Source of the DNA: an uncultured Chitinophagaceae bacterium
GTDB taxonomy: Bacteria; Bacteroidota; Bacteroidia; Chitinophagales; Chitinophagaceae
DNA: 64,000 bases
Reading direction: 5' to 3'
NCBI GenBank assembly: GCA_937907395.1
Contig: CALCII010000015.1
Span: forward strand, 186,001-250,000
In this document: positions 27,005-35,046 of the stretch, piece by piece
How positions within the stretch are numbered: the stretch's first letter is position 1
Layout of the letters: the number at the start of each line of letters is the position of its first letter
The notes under the pieces: model-generated
Told to the model about the DNA's origin: nothing
The model's database searches: none
The model's input: the letters and a program-made list of their open reading frames with translations, nothing else
Made by a program: the position numbers and the translations under genes

Positions 27005-27067
27005 AAGTCCCAATAAACGGCTTTTCTTTCTTTTAAATTCCATCTTCTCACTTCTAACTTCTTTATC

Positions 27068-28807
27068 TTACCTCCCCTTCACAAACCCCACGCTCCTCAA
27101 ATGAAATCCGCCTTTCACCACATTCAACCGTATCACCTGTTCGCCTTTCTTTAAATGGATCGGTTTTGCAAAAGGAATAATTTGCCAACGTGTCAAAGGC
27201 GGTACAGCTAATTCTTCGGTTGAAGAACCATCAACAGTTACTGTTACAACACCACCTTCTTTTTCTGCACGCAAATCCAGTGCAACCATATAATTCCCTT
27301 CTTCTGCAACATTGATGGTGTATTGCATCCACTCACCCGCAACTGTATGACTAACGAAATATTGTTCTTCAGAATACCCGATATCAACTCCATCATTGCG
27401 ATATATATGTCCACGGTTGCCATCTGTTTCCACACCGGGTGTGTATTGATACCTGGATGAATCCGTATCATAGTACGCATACCGCTGTCGTCCCATATCA
27501 TAATCCACCGCCAGTACAATGGTGGAGGCACCGGTAATCAAATGCTGCTTAAAAGGCTTGGTTGTTGTTTGCTGCACCTGCCTTATCATGGCATCCACCA
27601 CATCAGGATGATAGATATTATTTTCAATCTTAAGGTTTTCCAACAATTGTTGCAGAATGGTCCATGCTTCAGCAGCAGATGGTTTAGTTCCCTCTCCCTT
27701 CCAATAGCTCAGCAGTTTGTCATATCCTTCCGGTTGTTTGATTTCAAGCGGATTATTACATCCCATTTTCTTCAACTGCCACCAGGCCCATCCAATCTGT
27801 TTTCCCTCCACCAAACCAATGGCTTCTGTGAACCAGGTGTTGGAATTTTCGCCCGACTCACCCAACCATAACGGAATTTTATATTGATCCCTCAATTTGA
27901 GGAAATAAGAAATGGAAGCTTCATTATTAAAGTTGCCATACTTATGAAAACTCAGCACCATATTCTTGTCCCATGGTGGCAACACGCCTCTGTAATTATT
28001 TCCAAATCCGTTTCCTTCAATAATAATGATGTGTTTTTTATCAACGGAACGTATGGCATTGGTAATGTTGATGAGTAATTCCTTGAGCGGTGCATTTTTA
28101 TTTTCGGCAATACCCCTGAAATCTTTTTTCGGATCTTCAAACCCCCAATTAGGTTCATTGATGATGTCATAACCACCAATCCATGGTTCATTGCGGTAAC
28201 GTTCGGCCAGTTTTTTCCAGAGTGCAACGGTTTTATCTCTGTTTGCTTTGCTTTCCCACAAAGAAGGCTCTTTGGGATTGCGGTCAGAAATCGGAAGATC
28301 ATTTCCTTGTCCGCCCGGCGCTGCATGTAAATCCAATATGAGATAAATTTTATTCGCCCTGCACCAGCTGAGCAAACTATCAGTGAGTTCAAATCCTGTT
28401 TTCAACCAGGTTTGTTTTCCTTTCACCGGTTCTTTACTCACAGGTAAGGTATAGAGGTTGTAATGCATGGGTAAGCGAATGGAATTAAATCCCCATGCTG
28501 CTAATGAATCAATATCTCTTTTTGTAGTGTGATAGCTAAGCCAGCGGTTATAAAATTCAGCGGCTTTTTCTTCGCCCACCACATCCACAATTTTTTCACG
28601 AATGCGGTATTGTTGTCCAAGGTTTGATACATGAAACATATACCCTTCCTGCAACATCCAGCCTCCCAGCCCCATGCCACGTAAAATGACCGGCTCGTTT
28701 TGCTCATTGACGATCTGTGTTCCTTTCGTTCGCAGAAACTGAGCGTTGGCAGAATGATGGATAAAGAAAACTAACAGGCAGGCAATGGATAACTTGGAGA
28801 AATTCAT
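27068..28807 (-). CDS. glycoside hydrolase family 5 enzyme with C-terminal carbohydrate-binding module
   Basis: The 579-residue protein has a signal peptide (1-22, ending ANAQ). A GH5 TIM barrel follows (about 30-390), with acid/base Glu218 in IINEPN and nucleophile Glu317 in WLGESGE; RLPMHYN and LDLHAAPG are typical GH5 strands. After a linker, a beta-sandwich of CBM6/35 type (about 440-578: GEWMQYTINV, GGFHLRSVGF) should bind the polysaccharide. It probably cleaves a beta-glucan or beta-mannan outside the cytoplasm. It stands alone, convergent with the T9SS gene. Confidence 0.92.
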   Translation of the reverse strand: MNFSKLSIACLLVFFIHHSANAQFLRTKGTQIVNEQNEPVILRGMGLGGWMLQEGYMFHVSNLGQQYRIREKIVDVVGEEKAAEFYNRWLSYHTTKRDIDSLAAWGFNSIRLPMHYNLYTLPVSKEPVKGKQTWLKTGFELTDSLLSWCRANKIYLILDLHAAPGGQGNDLPISDRNPKEPSLWESKANRDKTVALWKKLAERYRNEPWIGGYDIINEPNWGFEDPKKDFRGIAENKNAPLKELLINITNAIRSVDKKHIIIIEGNGFGNNYRGVLPPWDKNMVLSFHKYGNFNNEASISYFLKLRDQYKIPLWLGESGENSNTWFTEAIGLVEGKQIGWAWWQLKKMGCNNPLEIKQPEGYDKLLSYWKGEGTKPSAAEAWTILQQLLENLKIENNIYHPDVVDAMIRQVQQTTTKPFKQHLITGASTIVLAVDYDMGRQRYAYYDTDSSRYQYTPGVETDGNRGHIYRNDGVDIGYSEEQYFVSHTVAGEWMQYTINVAEEGNYMVALDLRAEKEGGVVTVTVDGSSTEELAVPPLTRWQIIPFAKPIHLKKGEQVIRLNVVKGGFHLRSVGFVKGR

Positions 28808-28881
28808 ACTTCAAAAATGTTCTCTAAGTTACTGCAATTCATGTTTGCCGGTTTTCCGTTCATGAAATTTATAAATCAACA

Positions 28882-28899
28882 AAGCCCCTTTCGGGGCTT
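28882..28899 (-). terminator. terminator after the charged repeat gene
   Basis: AAGCCCC / GGGGCTT arms around a short loop, read leftward, are followed by TGTTGATTT. It lies 35 bases after the stop of the charged-protein gene. Confidence 0.75.
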
Positions 28900-28933
28900 C
28901 ATTGATTCTATCAATCTTTATGAACAAAGAATT

Positions 28934-29284
28934 TTAAATGCCGTTCTTACGGTCTCTGCGGTTTTCACGACGATCACGACGGTCTTCTTTATGATCTCTT
29001 TTATCTTCACGCTTATCTCTCACATCTTCACGCTTGTCACGCTTATCTTCAATTTTATCTCTTCGTCCGCCTTCGTGTTTGGCATCCCGTTTGTCTTCCC
29101 GCTTATCTCTTACATCTTCACGTTTGTCATGTACGTCTTCTTTTTTATCCCGTACATCTTCTCTGCGGTCAACACGGTTTTCAACACGATCGGCTCTTTT
29201 ACGCCTCTGCTGGGCAGCAGCTTCGGTGCTGTTCATCAGTATAAAAGCAACGGCCATAACTGATAATAAAAGCAATTTCTTCAT
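28934..29284 (-). CDS. secreted, highly charged Arg/Asp/Lys/Glu repeat protein
   Basis: This 116-residue protein has a clear signal peptide (MKKLLLLSVMAVAFILMNST...AAAQ, about 1-25). The mature part consists almost only of Arg, Asp, Lys and Glu in a seven-residue rhythm such as DKREDVR, DKREDKR and DRRENRR. It has nearly balanced charge and no hydrophobic core, so it should be a long single helix or disordered. The DNA shows the matching 21-base periodicity. I do not know a function. Proteins of this style are annotated only as hypothetical in my experience. A promoterless short gap separates it from the divergent asparaginase gene. Confidence 0.75.
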   Translation of the reverse strand: MKKLLLLSVMAVAFILMNSTEAAAQQRRKRADRVENRVDRREDVRDKKEDVHDKREDVRDKREDKRDAKHEGGRRDKIEDKRDKREDVRDKREDKRDHKEDRRDRRENRRDRKNGI

Positions 29285-29380
29285 GGTTGGTGATTTATGG
29301 AAAGATAGACGTTGAGTTGAGCCAATGGTTTAATGCGGTATAAAAAAACATCTTATTTTCACAGTTCAACAGTTTGCCAC

Positions 29381-30418
29381 ATGCTCAACAGACGTTCCTT
29401 CCTTCAACTTACCGGTTTATCGGCCCTCTCATTTACCAATCGTTCAATGGCTTCAAACATAGGTGGTACAAAGGGACCCATTGTGATTTCCACCTGGGCT
29501 CCCAATGTAAAAGCCAATGCAGAAGCATGGAAAATTTTATCAGCCGGAGGAAGAGCACTGGATGCTGTGGAAGCCGGTGTGATGATTCCCGAAGCCGATC
29601 CCAGCGATACCAGTGTGGGCTATGGAGGGTTGCCCGATCGTGATGGAAAAGTAACCGTTGATTCCTGTATCATGGATGAATTTGGCAATTGCGGTGCGGT
29701 TATGTTCCTGGAAGAGATATTGCATCCCATCAAAGTAGCACGGTTGGTGATGGAACAAACACCCCATGTGCAATTGGTGGGCGAAGGCGCTTTACAGTTT
29801 GCATTAAGCAAAGGATTTACCCGGCAAAACCTGCTCACACCTGAAAGCAAGAAAGCATGGAGAGAATGGTTGAAAACATCCAACTACGATCCCAACCGAA
29901 CAGTCAATGAACTGGAGAATAAAACCAAACAACAGGAAAACAAACAGGAACCGGATTTATATCCATGGCCTTCTGCCATACTCAATCATGACACCATTGG
30001 TATGATTGCACTGGACGCAAAAGGTACCATCAGCGGTGCCTGCAGCACCAGTGGCATGGCGTTTAAAATGCGGGGACGTGTAGGCGATTCTCCCATCATT
30101 GGCGCCGGTTTGTTTGTGGACAATGAAGTAGGTGCTGCCACATCAACCGGACTGGGGGAAGAAATTATCAAAGTGTGTGGATCTCATACGGTGGTGGAAA
30201 TGATGCGGCATGGTGCTTCTCCGGAAGAAGCCTGCAAGGAAGCAGTGAGACGCATTATCAAAAACAATGGCGCCAAAGCAAAAGATGTTCAGGCAGGTTT
30301 TATTGCCATCAATAAAAAAGGGGAATATGGCGGATTTGCTATTCGTCCGAATTTTTCATTTGCTATCAGAACTAATGACGGTGAAAAAGTGGTACAATCT
30401 AAAAGCTGGTTTTCATGA
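29381..30418 (+). CDS. N4-(beta-N-acetylglucosaminyl)-L-asparaginase
   Basis: This Ntn hydrolase cleaves the GlcNAc-Asn bond of N-glycosylated asparagine; the family also includes isoaspartyl peptidases. From ATG 29381 the protein has about 345 residues and begins with a Tat-like signal (LNRRSFLQLTGLSAL). The autocatalytic site is HDTIGMIALD, whose Thr becomes the nucleophile. GRVGDSPIIGAGLFVDN and AATSTGLGEE are the conserved beta-subunit motifs. An upstream in-frame ATG (29333) would hide the twin-Arg signal, so I prefer 29381. The stop overlaps the cutC start in ATGA. Confidence 0.9.
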   Translation: MLNRRSFLQLTGLSALSFTNRSMASNIGGTKGPIVISTWAPNVKANAEAWKILSAGGRALDAVEAGVMIPEADPSDTSVGYGGLPDRDGKVTVDSCIMDEFGNCGAVMFLEEILHPIKVARLVMEQTPHVQLVGEGALQFALSKGFTRQNLLTPESKKAWREWLKTSNYDPNRTVNELENKTKQQENKQEPDLYPWPSAILNHDTIGMIALDAKGTISGACSTSGMAFKMRGRVGDSPIIGAGLFVDNEVGAATSTGLGEEIIKVCGSHTVVEMMRHGASPEEACKEAVRRIIKNNGAKAKDVQAGFIAINKKGEYGGFAIRPNFSFAIRTNDGEKVVQSKSWFS

Positions 30419-31140
30419 ATTATCAATTAGAAGTGATTGCTTTCTCTGCTGAAAGTTGTACAGCTATTGAAATAAGCGGCGCACAACGTATTGAGTTATG
30501 CGATAATCCGGCAGAAGGTGGCACTACTCCTTCTTATGGCATGATCCGTAAAGCCCGTTCCCTGGTAAACATTGAACTCTACCCTATGATTCGTCCACGT
30601 GGCGGTGATTTTCTGTATACAGATGATGAGTTTGAAATCATGAAAGCAGATATCCGCACCTGCAAAGAGCTGGGTTGTGATGGTGTGGTGATTGGTTTAC
30701 TCAACAGCGATGGTACGGTGGATGCCGATCGTTGCAAACGATTAACCGATCTGGCTTATCCGATGGGCGTTACCTTTCACCGTGCATTTGACCGGACAAG
30801 GGAGGCGAAAGAAGCAATGGAAGCAATTATCAACTGCGGCTGTGAACGAATCCTCACCTCTGGCTTACGGCCAACCGCAACCGAAGGAGCTGGCCTGATA
30901 GCTGAATTGGTAAAAGCAGCCGACGAACGTATTATCATCATGCCGGGCAGTGGCATCCGCAGTAACAATATTGCAGCACTGGTACAGGAAACCGGGGCGG
31001 TGGAATTCCACACATCAGCAAGAATACAAAAGTCATCCCTGATGGGCTATCAGAATCCGTTCATGAACGACTCGTTTCAAACAGTTGTTGCAGATACAAC
31101 AGAAATTAAAGCAATCGTTTCAATTTTGCAGAAATTATAA
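30415..31140 (+). CDS. cutC: copper homeostasis protein CutC
   Basis: This 241-residue TIM-barrel protein of the CutC family is cytoplasmic and linked to copper tolerance in some organisms, with no established enzyme activity. Recognisable blocks are GAQRIELCDNPAEGGTTPS (about 22-40), MIRPRGGDFLY (58-68), VIGLLNSDG and VTFHRAFD, plus the barrel C-terminus with IMPGSGIRSNN. It is translationally coupled to the asparaginase by a 4-base overlap and converges on the phosphotransferase gene with a 6-base overlap. Confidence 0.94.
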   Translation: MNYQLEVIAFSAESCTAIEISGAQRIELCDNPAEGGTTPSYGMIRKARSLVNIELYPMIRPRGGDFLYTDDEFEIMKADIRTCKELGCDGVVIGLLNSDGTVDADRCKRLTDLAYPMGVTFHRAFDRTREAKEAMEAIINCGCERILTSGLRPTATEGAGLIAELVKAADERIIIMPGSGIRSNNIAALVQETGAVEFHTSARIQKSSLMGYQNPFMNDSFQTVVADTTEIKAIVSILQKL

Positions 31141-32199
31141 CTGGAAAAACGCTTTCACCCATTCGTTCCATAACGTTTCTTTTTCCAACACATGTTTTAA
31201 TAAAGTGACCTGGTTTTTTGCCCGGTTGTAATTGTGCAGTTCATATCGTGCACCGTAGTAAGAATCATTATTGAGAAAGTCTGTGAGGAAACGCAATGCC
31301 TGCATATAAATCATCAGCTCACCTGATTGCACAAAAGCAGCTTTTTCATTCATTGTCAATTCCTCTCCCATCTCACTGCCAAACCCTTGCAGGATGGCTT
31401 TAAAGTACTCATCCCTTGCTTCAATGAAATCAAGATTGGTTTCTTCTTCACTCACAGGCGATAAATAAGTACGCATCATATCCCCCACATCGCTGAAAAA
31501 ATATCCGGGCATGATGGTATCCAGGTCAATCACTGCAATAGCATGATTCTGCTGATCAAACAATACATTGCTGATCTTGGTATCGTGATGCATCACCCGT
31601 TTCTTCCAGCTGCCTTCGTGTACTGACGTTTGAAATAACTCTACAAGGAAACTGTATTGTTTTAAAAATTCGATTTCTTTTGCAGCTATATCAATCCGTT
31701 GCCTGTTTCCTTTGGCAAGTGAATCTGTAAACTGTTGATAGCGGTACGACAGGTTGTGAAAACCGGGGATGGTAATTATTAACTGATCCGGATCAACACC
31801 CTTCAATAATTTCACAAATCTTCCAAACTGTTGAGCAGCTTTGAATGCCAATGATGGGTCCTTCAGCACATCCACTGTATGCGACCCTTCCATATACGGA
31901 AATATGCGCCAGTAACCGCTCTCATCTGCATACATTGTTTTTTGAAAACGGTTCACCACCGGTGCTATGAATAAATAATCAGGGTGATGATGCTGTAAAT
32001 AGCTGCTTACGATTTCAATATTTGTTTCAATAGCATCCGGCTGTTGAAACACTTTATCATTGATTCGTTGAAGAATCAGTTTGTGTCCGGGTGTTTCAAT
32101 CATCCACGTATGATTGATCAACCCTGTACCAATAGGTTCTACAATACAGGAATCCGGCGATAAAGAGTAAGCATCAAAAACCGCTGCAGGAATGATCAT
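31135..32199 (-). CDS. aminoglycoside phosphotransferase/choline kinase-like sugar kinase
   Basis: This protein of about 354 residues has a protein-kinase-like fold. It begins with an ATP-binding lobe (EPIGTGLINHTW, about 21-32; LILQRIN). The catalytic loop is MHHDTKISNVLF (about 203-214) with Asp206, and the metal-binding DLDTIMPGY is at about 225-233. The family includes N-acetylhexosamine 1-kinase, so a sugar substrate is plausible but unproven. I use ATG 32199; the longer frame starts only with TTG. The 3' end overlaps cutC by 6 bases. Confidence 0.85.
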   Translation of the reverse strand: MIIPAAVFDAYSLSPDSCIVEPIGTGLINHTWMIETPGHKLILQRINDKVFQQPDAIETNIEIVSSYLQHHHPDYLFIAPVVNRFQKTMYADESGYWRIFPYMEGSHTVDVLKDPSLAFKAAQQFGRFVKLLKGVDPDQLIITIPGFHNLSYRYQQFTDSLAKGNRQRIDIAAKEIEFLKQYSFLVELFQTSVHEGSWKKRVMHHDTKISNVLFDQQNHAIAVIDLDTIMPGYFFSDVGDMMRTYLSPVSEEETNLDFIEARDEYFKAILQGFGSEMGEELTMNEKAAFVQSGELMIYMQALRFLTDFLNNDSYYGARYELHNYNRAKNQVTLLKHVLEKETLWNEWVKAFFQL

Positions 32200-32230
32200 G
32201 TTTCTAAGATAAGGCAATCCATAAAAAAAA

Positions 32231-32251
32231 GGCGCAACGATCTGTTGCGCC
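32231..32251 (-). terminator. terminator after the YtxH gene
   Basis: GGCGCAACGATCTGTTGCGCC folds with GGCGCAAC/GTTGCGCC-type arms. Leftward it is followed by a run of eight T (32223-32230). Confidence 0.88.
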
Positions 32252-32274
32252 TCTCCTGTCCTGAAAATCCAATC

Positions 32275-32478
32275 CTACATTTCCATCACCTCTTTTTCTT
32301 TCATGTCAAATTTTGCTTTACCGTTTTTCCATCCCTCCTTAACTTTTTCGGAGAATTTAGTTCCGTTATCAGCAATTTTTTTACGCAGGTCTTTTCCTTT
32401 TTCGGGTGCCAGCAACATACCGGCGGCCACACCTGCAGCTGCAGCCACTACCAACCCGATGATGTATTTCATTTTCAT
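32275..32478 (-). CDS. YtxH domain-containing small protein
   Basis: At 67 residues it shows the YtxH pattern: a Gly/Ala-rich hydrophobic helix (about 4-24) ending in LLAPEKGKDLRKKI (22-35), then a Lys/Glu-rich amphipathic helix. Such proteins are membrane-associated and often appear in stress conditions; function is not established. It is a single gene with its own terminator at 32231-32251. Confidence 0.87.
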   Translation of the reverse strand: MKMKYIIGLVVAAAAGVAAGMLLAPEKGKDLRKKIADNGTKFSEKVKEGWKNGKAKFDMKEKEVMEM

Positions 32479-32590
32479 ATCAAAAGCTTTTAAATGAAGA
32501 ATCCAATCGCATATGGAATTTACAACCGGTTTGCACGGATTTCAATGATCTGCATCATGATTCCGGGCTTTAACATTCTGAATACAAAAC

Positions 32591-33832
32591 TTAATATACC
32601 ATCCGCACCTTGATAGTTTCTTTCACTTCTTTGAGCAGTTGAACTGCCTGTTTCGACAAACCACGATCCACATCCAGTACCACATAACCAATCTGATCAT
32701 TGGTTTTAAGATACTGACCCACAATGTTGATATTGTGCTTGCTGAGTTGTGTATTGATAGCACTCAATACGCCGGGCACATTGCGATGGATATGAAGAAT
32801 ACGGTGAGCACCTTCCTGTATCGGCAGTGCCAGCTCGGGTACAGTATGTGAGCCAATCGTAATTCCTCTTTCCAGGTATTGCACCAGTTTGTTACTCACA
32901 TCTTCACCTATATTCTGTTGTGCCTCTTCTGTACTACCCCCGATATGTGGAGTAAGGATCACATTGGGCAAATCCTGTAATGGTGTTTGAAAACGGTCTC
33001 CGTTCTTTTCCGGTTCCCAAGGAAATACATCCACAGCTGCACCGCTGATCTGTCCTTCCAGGATGCATTTCCGTAATGCTTCCAGGTCCACCACTTCACC
33101 ACGTGCATAATTGAGCAGTATGGCACCTTTCTTAATTTGCTTTAATGTATTTTTATTGATCAGATTCTTTGTTTGGTTCGTTTCCGGCACATGCAGTGTT
33201 AGAATATCAGATTGTCCGAGTAATTCCTTCAAACTTCTTACCTGGTTTGCATTTCCCAATGGAAGCTTTGTAACCACATCATAATAAATCACTTTCATTC
33301 CTACTGCTTCAGCCAATACACTTACCTGGCTGCCAATATTACCATAGCCTACTATACCTAATGTTTTACCACGCAACTCATAACTGCCTTTCGCATCTTT
33401 CATCCATACACCTTCATGCGCAGCTTTATTTTTATCAATAATCTTGCGGATTAATAGAATGCTCAACCCAATCACCAGTTCGGCCACACTTCTGGTATTA
33501 CTGTATGGTGCATTGAAAACAACCACTCCTTTATTGGTGGCTGCTTTCAGGTTTACCTGGTTCACACCAATACAAAAACAACCAATGGCCTGGAGTTTTG
33601 ATGCAGCTTCTAATACCTTTTCTGTGATCTGTGTTTTGGAGCGGATACCAATGAGATGCACATCTTTAATTTCCTTAATGAGTTCTTCTTCACTTAATGC
33701 ACCACTCAGCTTTTTCACATTTACATATCCCTGCGATTTGATATGGTTCACTGCTTTTTCACTGATGTTTTCCAGCAGAAGAATATTAATCTTTTCCTTA
33801 GGATAACTTGTGTTCTTTTTTTCCGTTGCCAT
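32591..33832 (-). CDS. serA: D-3-phosphoglycerate dehydrogenase with ACT domain
   Basis: It oxidises 3-phosphoglycerate to 3-phosphohydroxypyruvate with NAD, the first step of serine synthesis. The 413-residue length matches the E. coli-like form. The NAD loop is GIVGYGNIGS (159-168). Catalytic Arg (NYARGEVVD), Glu and His (TPHIGGSTEEAQ) are present. The C-terminal ACT domain (about 340-413: IHRNVPGVLSAINTQLS) is the usual site of serine feedback inhibition. A perfect -7 box (33858-33865) lies 25 bases upstream, divergent from the serine hydrolase gene. Confidence 0.94.
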   Translation of the reverse strand: MATEKKNTSYPKEKINILLLENISEKAVNHIKSQGYVNVKKLSGALSEEELIKEIKDVHLIGIRSKTQITEKVLEAASKLQAIGCFCIGVNQVNLKAATNKGVVVFNAPYSNTRSVAELVIGLSILLIRKIIDKNKAAHEGVWMKDAKGSYELRGKTLGIVGYGNIGSQVSVLAEAVGMKVIYYDVVTKLPLGNANQVRSLKELLGQSDILTLHVPETNQTKNLINKNTLKQIKKGAILLNYARGEVVDLEALRKCILEGQISGAAVDVFPWEPEKNGDRFQTPLQDLPNVILTPHIGGSTEEAQQNIGEDVSNKLVQYLERGITIGSHTVPELALPIQEGAHRILHIHRNVPGVLSAINTQLSKHNINIVGQYLKTNDQIGYVVLDVDRGLSKQAVQLLKEVKETIKVRMVY

Positions 33833-33857
33833 CGTATTGTTTGCTTATTTTGCGATG

Positions 33858-33865
33858 CAAATATA
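33858..33865 (-). promoter_or_regulatory. -7 promoter box for serA
   Basis: TATATTTG on the minus strand, a perfect TAnnTTTG match. It sits only 18 bases from the start of the divergent gene, so the two promoters must overlap. Confidence 0.6.
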
Positions 33866-33883
33866 CTTAACAGAAAAACCAAG

Positions 33884-35044
33884 ATGATCAAACCGGGCCT
33901 TTTTACCTTATTATCATTGATAACTATTGTTAGTTTCAATTCCTGCAAGTCTTCCGAAGAGAAGAAAAAGAAAGAATCTTCCGCTTTATATACGGTTCCT
34001 GCACCTCAGCCAATTCCCACTGCTGCTTTAAAACAATATGAAGCCGGGATCCTGGCTTATTACAACCGTGAGCTGAAAGGGACCGGGTTTAACGGAGAAT
34101 TTCTAGTTGCAAAAAACGGAACCATCATTGTGGAACGATACGAAGGCCAAACATATATAACCAAAGGCGACACCATCAATGAACATACAGCGCTTCAAAT
34201 TGCATCTACCAGTAAAACCATCACCTCTGGTGCTGTATTGAAATTGTGGGAACAGGGAAAACTGAAATTAGACGATCCTCTTTCCAAATATTTCCCTGGT
34301 TTTCCATACGAAGGAATCACCATCAAAATGCTGCTGAATCAGCGAAGTGGTTTGCCGGGTTATCATCGTTTTGAAAAGAAGCCCGATTGGGATTTTGAAA
34401 AAATTGTAACCAACAAAGATGTGTTGCAATACCTCATTCAATACCAGCCTAAATGTGATCATGCACCTGATCGTGCGTTTCAATATTCGAATACCAATTA
34501 TGCACTACTGGCATTGATCATTGAACAGGTGAGCGGAAAATCGTATCCGGAATTTATTAAAGAAACTTTCTTTGTTCCATTAGGTATGAATGATTCTTAT
34601 GTGTATACAAAAGCTGATTCTGCAAGGTCCATTCCTTCCTTTGACTGGAGAGGACGCCAGGAAGCCTTTGGCTTTCTTGATCTGGTATATGGAGATAAAA
34701 ATATCTACAGCACAGTACGGGATTTGTTGAAATGGGACCAGGCATTATATGGCAACTTATTCAAACCTGAAACATTACATGCTGCGTTCAGTCCCTACAG
34801 TAATGAGAAACCCGGCATCAATAACTATGGACTGGGCTGGAGAATGAAGTTGTATCCAAACGGCAAAAAAATCATCTTTCATAATGGATGGTGGCACGGC
34901 AATAATTCCTGCTTCCAACGTTTGATTCAGGATTCGGTAACAATCATCGTTCTGGGCAACAGGTATAACACAAACATTTATCATAGTAACAAAATAGCCA
35001 ACGTATTCGCCGGCTATTTTGAAGATGTTTCAGATGATGAATAA
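33884..35044 (+). CDS. serine hydrolase lipoprotein, class C beta-lactamase-like
   Basis: This protein of about 386 residues has a lipobox at SFNSC (Cys21). The beta-lactamase/transpeptidase fold shows the catalytic Ser108-x-x-Lys111 (ASTSKT) and YSN (201-203). A later GWWHGNN replaces the KTG-type motif, as in many family members. It is probably a peptidase or esterase acting on cell-wall or small substrates at the envelope, not necessarily a drug-inactivating enzyme. I use ATG 33884; the longer open frame overlaps serA and lacks a signal sequence. It converges on the next gene with a 2-base gap. Confidence 0.86.
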   Translation: MIKPGLFTLLSLITIVSFNSCKSSEEKKKKESSALYTVPAPQPIPTAALKQYEAGILAYYNRELKGTGFNGEFLVAKNGTIIVERYEGQTYITKGDTINEHTALQIASTSKTITSGAVLKLWEQGKLKLDDPLSKYFPGFPYEGITIKMLLNQRSGLPGYHRFEKKPDWDFEKIVTNKDVLQYLIQYQPKCDHAPDRAFQYSNTNYALLALIIEQVSGKSYPEFIKETFFVPLGMNDSYVYTKADSARSIPSFDWRGRQEAFGFLDLVYGDKNIYSTVRDLLKWDQALYGNLFKPETLHAAFSPYSNEKPGINNYGLGWRMKLYPNGKKIIFHNGWWHGNNSCFQRLIQDSVTIIVLGNRYNTNIYHSNKIANVFAGYFEDVSDDE

Positions 35045-35046
35045 TT

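Noticed and set aside
33743..33883. N-terminal extension of the serine hydrolase into serA
   Set aside because: It overlaps the serA coding region and would hide the lipoprotein signal peptide that begins at 33884.
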